From JAWCMQ01 sp039091255 (GTDB taxonomy: Archaea; Aenigmatarchaeota; Aenigmatarchaeia; GW2011-AR5; JACRAC01), in contig JAWCMQ010000002.1 in assembly GCA_039091255.1 (NCBI GenBank), positions 137,180-201,179 on the forward strand: DNA of 64,000 nucleotides. Reading direction: 5' to 3'. Made by a program: the position numbers and the translations under genes. The stretch's first letter is position 1, and the number at the start of each line of letters is the position of its first letter. Below the pieces are notes generated by a model. It saw nothing but the letters and a program-made list of their open reading frames with translations. It was not told the origin of the DNA and did no database searches. Shown here in pieces: positions 60,564 to 64,000 of the stretch.

Positions 60564-61450
60564 TGGAGTTGAGACATTTTCATTGTTTTCAATCCTTCAT
60601 CCACGCCAACCACTTTCTTGCCAGTCTCCTTTTGGACCTTTGAACTATCAAGCTTTACATGAGACCTTTTTGCCGGCAAGTTAAGTTCGGAAGATTTTAT
60701 TGGTTCTATCATATCAACATCCTTGTCAAAGATTTCTGCTATTTTACATGCGAATTGATACCTGCTGATAAAATCCGGGCCAGCTATGTTGTACACACCG
60801 TCACGGTTGCGTTCAATCAGAGAAATTGCAATATCAACAAAATTATCGGCAAACGTTGGTTGATTGAACCAATCGACAACTTCCTTTACCGGCTCTCCTG
60901 AAGCCAGCTTTTCGAGTACTCGCACGACAGTGTTTTTCCTTTGCCAACTCTCAAGCCAACAATATGGTTGATCGGTTCGAAGAATGAGAAAAGATAATCC
61001 AGAATCAGATACAATTTTTTCGCCCTTCAGTTTGGTCAGACCATAATAGTTAACTGGATTGGGCACGCTTTCGTCAGAAACGACGACCCTTTCGTCACCG
61101 CCAAACACCGCAACCGTGGAAATGTAAGCGACCTTCGATCCGGTTTGTCTAGCGGCAGTCACAATGTTCGCAGTTCCTTCGGCATTAATTTTATCGGCCA
61201 GCCCATTGTTCCTCTCACAAATATCCATATCCGTTAATGCGGCTGTATGAATTATCCAATCCGGGCGCACGTTTTCAATTAGCCTTGCCATTAGCCGTCC
61301 ATCGCACACATCCTGCATATATCCAATTGCACCTTTTATATGACAAATGTGAGAGTGGTATGTGAAGAAAACTTGATGGCCTGAAGACAGAAACTTCTGA
61401 ATAAATTTTGAACCTATTGCGCCGCTGCCCCCTGTAACCAATACTCGCAT
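60560..61450 (-). CDS. Sugar-nucleotide reductase, RmlD-like SDR
   Basis: 296 residues from the ATG at 61450; the long upstream frame crosses the divergent methyltransferase. MRVLVTGGSGAIGSKFIQKF, HTAALTDMDICERNNGL, and Y-x-x-x-K in YYGLTKLKGE. Likely reduces a 4-keto sugar produced by the rfbFG pathway. The 3' end overlaps the convergent cupin by four bases. Confidence 0.85.
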   Translation of the reverse strand: MRVLVTGGSGAIGSKFIQKFLSSGHQVFFTYHSHICHIKGAIGYMQDVCDGRLMARLIENVRPDWIIHTAALTDMDICERNNGLADKINAEGTANIVTAARQTGSKVAYISTVAVFGGDERVVVSDESVPNPVNYYGLTKLKGEKIVSDSGLSFLILRTDQPYCWLESWQRKNTVVRVLEKLASGEPVKEVVDWFNQPTFADNFVDIAISLIERNRDGVYNIAGPDFISRYQFACKIAEIFDKDVDMIEPIKSSELNLPAKRSHVKLDSSKVQKETGKKVVGVDEGLKTMKMSQLH

Positions 61451-61499
61451 CTTTACAACCTTTTTATGTTTTGACAAGGTAGGTGTGAAATTGGTAATT

Positions 61500-62729
61500 A
61501 TGCCAATTCTTAAATGTAGAGCATGTGGAGGCTCGAATCTAGAAACATTTTTAAATTTGGGTCCGACACCATTAGCAAATAAGTTTATCCAAGAAGACGA
61601 CCTGAATTCGCCGGAGACGTATTTTCCTCTGGATGTTCGATTCTGTAAGGATTGTAATCTGGTACAGCTGGGATATGTTGTTCCGCCACAAGAATTGTTT
61701 AGCGAATACATCTACTTTTCTTCCACCTCGACGGACTTCAGAATTCATTGCGGCAAATTGGCAAAAGAAATAAGCGAAGAGATCTTGGGTGGCAAGGGAT
61801 TCGTTGTTGAAATAGCCAGTAACGATGGTGTGCTGCTAAAACAATTCGAAAAGTATAGCGGTATTCAGACACTCGGAATAGAACCTGCAAAAAACATAGC
61901 CAAGATCGCAATCGCATCCGGGATAGATACTCTCCCTGTTTTCTTCAACGAGGAAACCGCACAAGAAGTGGTTAAAACAAGAGGAAAGGCTGATGTTATA
62001 GTCGGCATGAACGTTCTTGCGCATATAGATGATTGGGATGACTTGATGCGGGGGCTTAACACTCTTTTGAAAGACGATGGTGTAGCAATTTTCGAATCGC
62101 CATATCTCGTCGATTTGCTTGACAAAACAGAATTCGATACAATCTATCACGAACATCTCTCCTATATTGCAATCCGACCGCTGATGGTATTGTTCAAAAG
62201 GCACGGATTCGTCTTAACGGATGCAAAACGAACGGAAATACATGGCGGCTCAATCAGATTATACATAAGAAAAATCGTATGCAATCAAAAAGTATCCGAG
62301 CGTGTTCATCAGCTTGCCAAACTTGAGGAAACGATGGGCCTAAACTCAATAGAGACATATAGAAAGTTTGCACAGAATGTCTTTAACTTGCGAATTGAAT
62401 TGCTAAACCTTCTTCGGGAACTAAAGCAAGCTGGAAAAACATTAGTCGGCTACGGCGCCGCCGCAAAAGGTAACACGCTGTTAAACTTCATTGGCATACG
62501 CTCTGACGTTTTGGATTATATAGTAGACAAAAGCCCGCATAAACAAGGATTGTATACGCCTGGAAGCAGGATAAAGGTCTTGCCACCAGAACGCATACTG
62601 GAAGATCGTCCAGATTACGTTCTAATATTGGCTTGGAATTTTGCGAATGAGATAATTGAACAACAAAGTGAATACAGGAAACGTGGCGGGAAGTTTATCG
62701 TACCTATTCCAAAACCAAAAATCATATAA
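61500..62729 (+). CDS. NDP-sugar C-methyltransferase (TylCIII type)
   Basis: About 409 residues (a GTG at 61485 is an alternative start). N-terminal zinc module (LKCRACGGSNLETFLNLGPT, RFCKDCNLVQLGYV), SAM domain (FVVEIASNDGVLLKQF, DVIVGMNVLAHIDDW) and C-terminal domain (GKTLVGYGAAAKGNTLLNF). This three-part layout is characteristic of enzymes that C-methylate 4-keto-deoxysugars at C3. With the dehydratase and reductase it predicts a branched methyl sugar in the surface glycan. Confidence 0.9.
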   Translation: MPILKCRACGGSNLETFLNLGPTPLANKFIQEDDLNSPETYFPLDVRFCKDCNLVQLGYVVPPQELFSEYIYFSSTSTDFRIHCGKLAKEISEEILGGKGFVVEIASNDGVLLKQFEKYSGIQTLGIEPAKNIAKIAIASGIDTLPVFFNEETAQEVVKTRGKADVIVGMNVLAHIDDWDDLMRGLNTLLKDDGVAIFESPYLVDLLDKTEFDTIYHEHLSYIAIRPLMVLFKRHGFVLTDAKRTEIHGGSIRLYIRKIVCNQKVSERVHQLAKLEETMGLNSIETYRKFAQNVFNLRIELLNLLRELKQAGKTLVGYGAAAKGNTLLNFIGIRSDVLDYIVDKSPHKQGLYTPGSRIKVLPPERILEDRPDYVLILAWNFANEIIEQQSEYRKRGGKFIVPIPKPKII

Positions 62730-62742
62730 GGTGCGCGCTGTT

Positions 62743-63558
62743 TCACTTGAAAATCACTCCAATACCAAAACCTCTTTGATTTCTACTTTCGATTATCTCT
62801 TCGTACATATATTTTGATTTTATTTCGTTCCAGAATCTGCTGACTTCACACCCGCTTTCTGGCAAGTGGACGGCTATATCATGGAATGCTATTATTCCGC
62901 CTTTTCTGACAAGAGACTTGTACATCGCGAAATCTTTCTTGACCCCCTCGTACGTGTGATCACCATCGATGAAAAGAAAGTCGACCTTGTTCCCGCCTAA
63001 TAGGGATTTAACCCTTTCAAGCGTTCCTTCGTGATGCGAATTGGCTCTTAACAGATAAAGCTGCTGATTCCTTAAAGCAAACGACTTATAAATAAGCGTC
63101 CTCAGCCCAGAATACCCTCCGCCAAACCTACCACCCGGCAAATCGACGCTTACCACAATGGCGTCTGGAGATGATACACGACAAAACAAAAACAGGCTTC
63201 CGCCATAAGCCGTGCCTATTTCAACTATGTATTTCGGCTTAACGCTGTCCAAAATCTGCAAAAGTTTCAAAATCTCATATCGGATTTGCAGAGACTTTAG
63301 CAACCCGAAGAACACTGTCGATGAAAAATCGATAAGCTGGCCCAAATTGAGATGACGGAAATTTCTAATTCGTCTCATAATATACGGAGTAAAAACGACG
63401 AAAAGGATTTGCCTCCAAATGTAATTGGTAATGTGTGTAATAAGCGCAAAATACCCCTCTGTTTTAACAATCTCTAAAATATCTGTCTTTATGCTTGTTG
63501 AAGCTTTTTCATTCGCAGGAATCAAAAATGTCACCGCTTTCTTTTCTTCACACAACAA
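62743..63558 (-). CDS. SAM methyltransferase, CmcI/Methyltransf_24-like
   Basis: 271 residues. After a 100-residue helical N-terminus comes YIVEIGTAYGGSLFLFCRVS (SAM loop), VDFLFIDGDHTYEGVKKDFA and GGIIAFHDIAVH, typical of CmcI/rhamnosyl O-methyltransferase-like enzymes in glycan clusters. Probably O-methylates a sugar. Nine bases before the stop of the neighbouring glycosyltransferase on the same strand. Confidence 0.85.
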   Translation of the reverse strand: MLCEEKKAVTFLIPANEKASTSIKTDILEIVKTEGYFALITHITNYIWRQILFVVFTPYIMRRIRNFRHLNLGQLIDFSSTVFFGLLKSLQIRYEILKLLQILDSVKPKYIVEIGTAYGGSLFLFCRVSSPDAIVVSVDLPGGRFGGGYSGLRTLIYKSFALRNQQLYLLRANSHHEGTLERVKSLLGGNKVDFLFIDGDHTYEGVKKDFAMYKSLVRKGGIIAFHDIAVHLPESGCEVSRFWNEIKSKYMYEEIIESRNQRGFGIGVIFK

Positions 63559-63567
63559 ACTACAAAA

Positions 63568-64000
63568 CTATTCCAGGTGCTTCGAAGTCGCTTCGCGGCT
63601 TTGGCTACCCCTGTATAGCTTCGGCTTCCAGTGCCGAACCTCGCCCAAGCCTCCGGCAAGCACCATTAGGCGATCAATATCCGTATTTTTTGAGCGTTTC
63701 TGAATTATAGCCCTTTTTCTAAGATAACGTTTAATGTACAATATCGAATCAAATCTGGCCCTCAACCAAGTTAGAAGACTTCCTTTAGAAAGATAATACG
63801 CAAGAGAAAACATGTCGAATGATAGCGAATACATAAGACCTTTCAGCAAAAATTTTTGAGGAACGTTTTTGACAAACACGAATATTCTGTTTCTTATTTT
63901 GTAGTATTCAGTTTCTGGTATCGCTCTCCTCACAGTCCCGCTTCCGACATGGTACGCTACTGCGTTTGGAACGTAAAGACATTTCCAGCCGCGAAGGAAT
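63568..64000 (-). CDS. Family 2 glycosyltransferase, C-terminal part (runs off the window)
   Basis: The frame is open to the right edge, so the ATG at 63933 is internal. RGWKCLYVPNAVAYHVGSGT followed by YKIRNRIFVFVKNVPQKFLL is the C-terminal signature of WbbL-like rhamnosyltransferases of family GT2. The catalytic N-terminal half lies outside. It would add a sugar made by the cluster. Confidence 0.85.
   Translation of the reverse strand, partial: FLRGWKCLYVPNAVAYHVGSGTVRRAIPETEYYKIRNRIFVFVKNVPQKFLLKGLMYSLSFDMFSLAYYLSKGSLLTWLRARFDSILYIKRYLRKRAIIQKRSKNTDIDRLMVLAGGLGEVRHWKPKLYRGSQSREATSKHLE

Overview
The window is archaeal chromosomal DNA, most plausibly a DPANN lineage; the many tRNA introns at odd positions recall Micrarchaeota/ARMAN, but that placement is inference. 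Archaeal markers include Sec61-beta, Cdc48, RadB, Lhr, an aCPSF-type beta-CASP nuclease, ADP-forming acetyl-CoA synthetase, an archaeal-type RNase P RNA, a 16S-tRNA-Ala-23S operon and bulge-helix-bulge (BHB) introns. Five runs of 92-100 N show a scaffolded draft. Four can be closed with a 0-1 base overlap that restores the reading frame, and the fifth is flanked by a 125-130 bp duplication, so the N-runs look spurious.

Layout. 1-5000: small unknown genes, two copies of Sec61-beta plus a coiled-coil gene flanking a lipoprotein gene, and a membrane protein. 5060-9760: an ArsR-controlled thiol-redox/permease operon facing a DUF134/DUF5320 operon with a palindromic operator. 9801-12054: RNase P RNA, an Ogg2-type glycosylase and tiny Cys-rich ORFs. 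12265-18830: the rRNA operon (minus strand), with five introns recognised in 23S, about eight in 16S and one in tRNA-Ala. 19260-23410: acylphosphatase, a proteasome-like Ntn-hydrolase, a NYN protein, a glycosyltransferase, and tRNA-Leu, -Glu, -Val and -Ser genes, all with introns. 23570-29260: ADP-forming acetyl-CoA synthetase genes on either side of a pyruvate:ferredoxin oxidoreductase-like operon whose subunits have lost catalytic motifs. 29197-50870: housekeeping (MetK, Lhr plus phosphoesterase, PolX, Map, Cdc48 with a receiver protein, RadB, TopA, SerS, Ogt, TyrS, beta-CASP nuclease, RtcA, Hsp20). 50937-54850: MBL hydrolase, DUF2797 and a lamin-tail secreted protein. 54906-64000: a surface-glycan cluster for deoxy/C-methyl sugars, ending in a glycosyltransferase cut by the window edge.

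The most striking signal is a family of about 18 related short hairpin elements with arms CAGCCCTTTT and AAAAGCGCTGGCGGAAAA. They interrupt 16S, 23S and five tRNA genes, usually as the body of a BHB intron; one lies in a tRNA spacer and one, inverted, in RNase P RNA. A second palindromic family (core ATAACTGCG..CGCAGCTATT) fills rRNA spacers, intron interiors and RNase P RNA, and one copy sits in frame in a protein gene. Together they look like mobile palindromes that survive in stable RNAs because the tRNA-splicing endonuclease can remove many of them.
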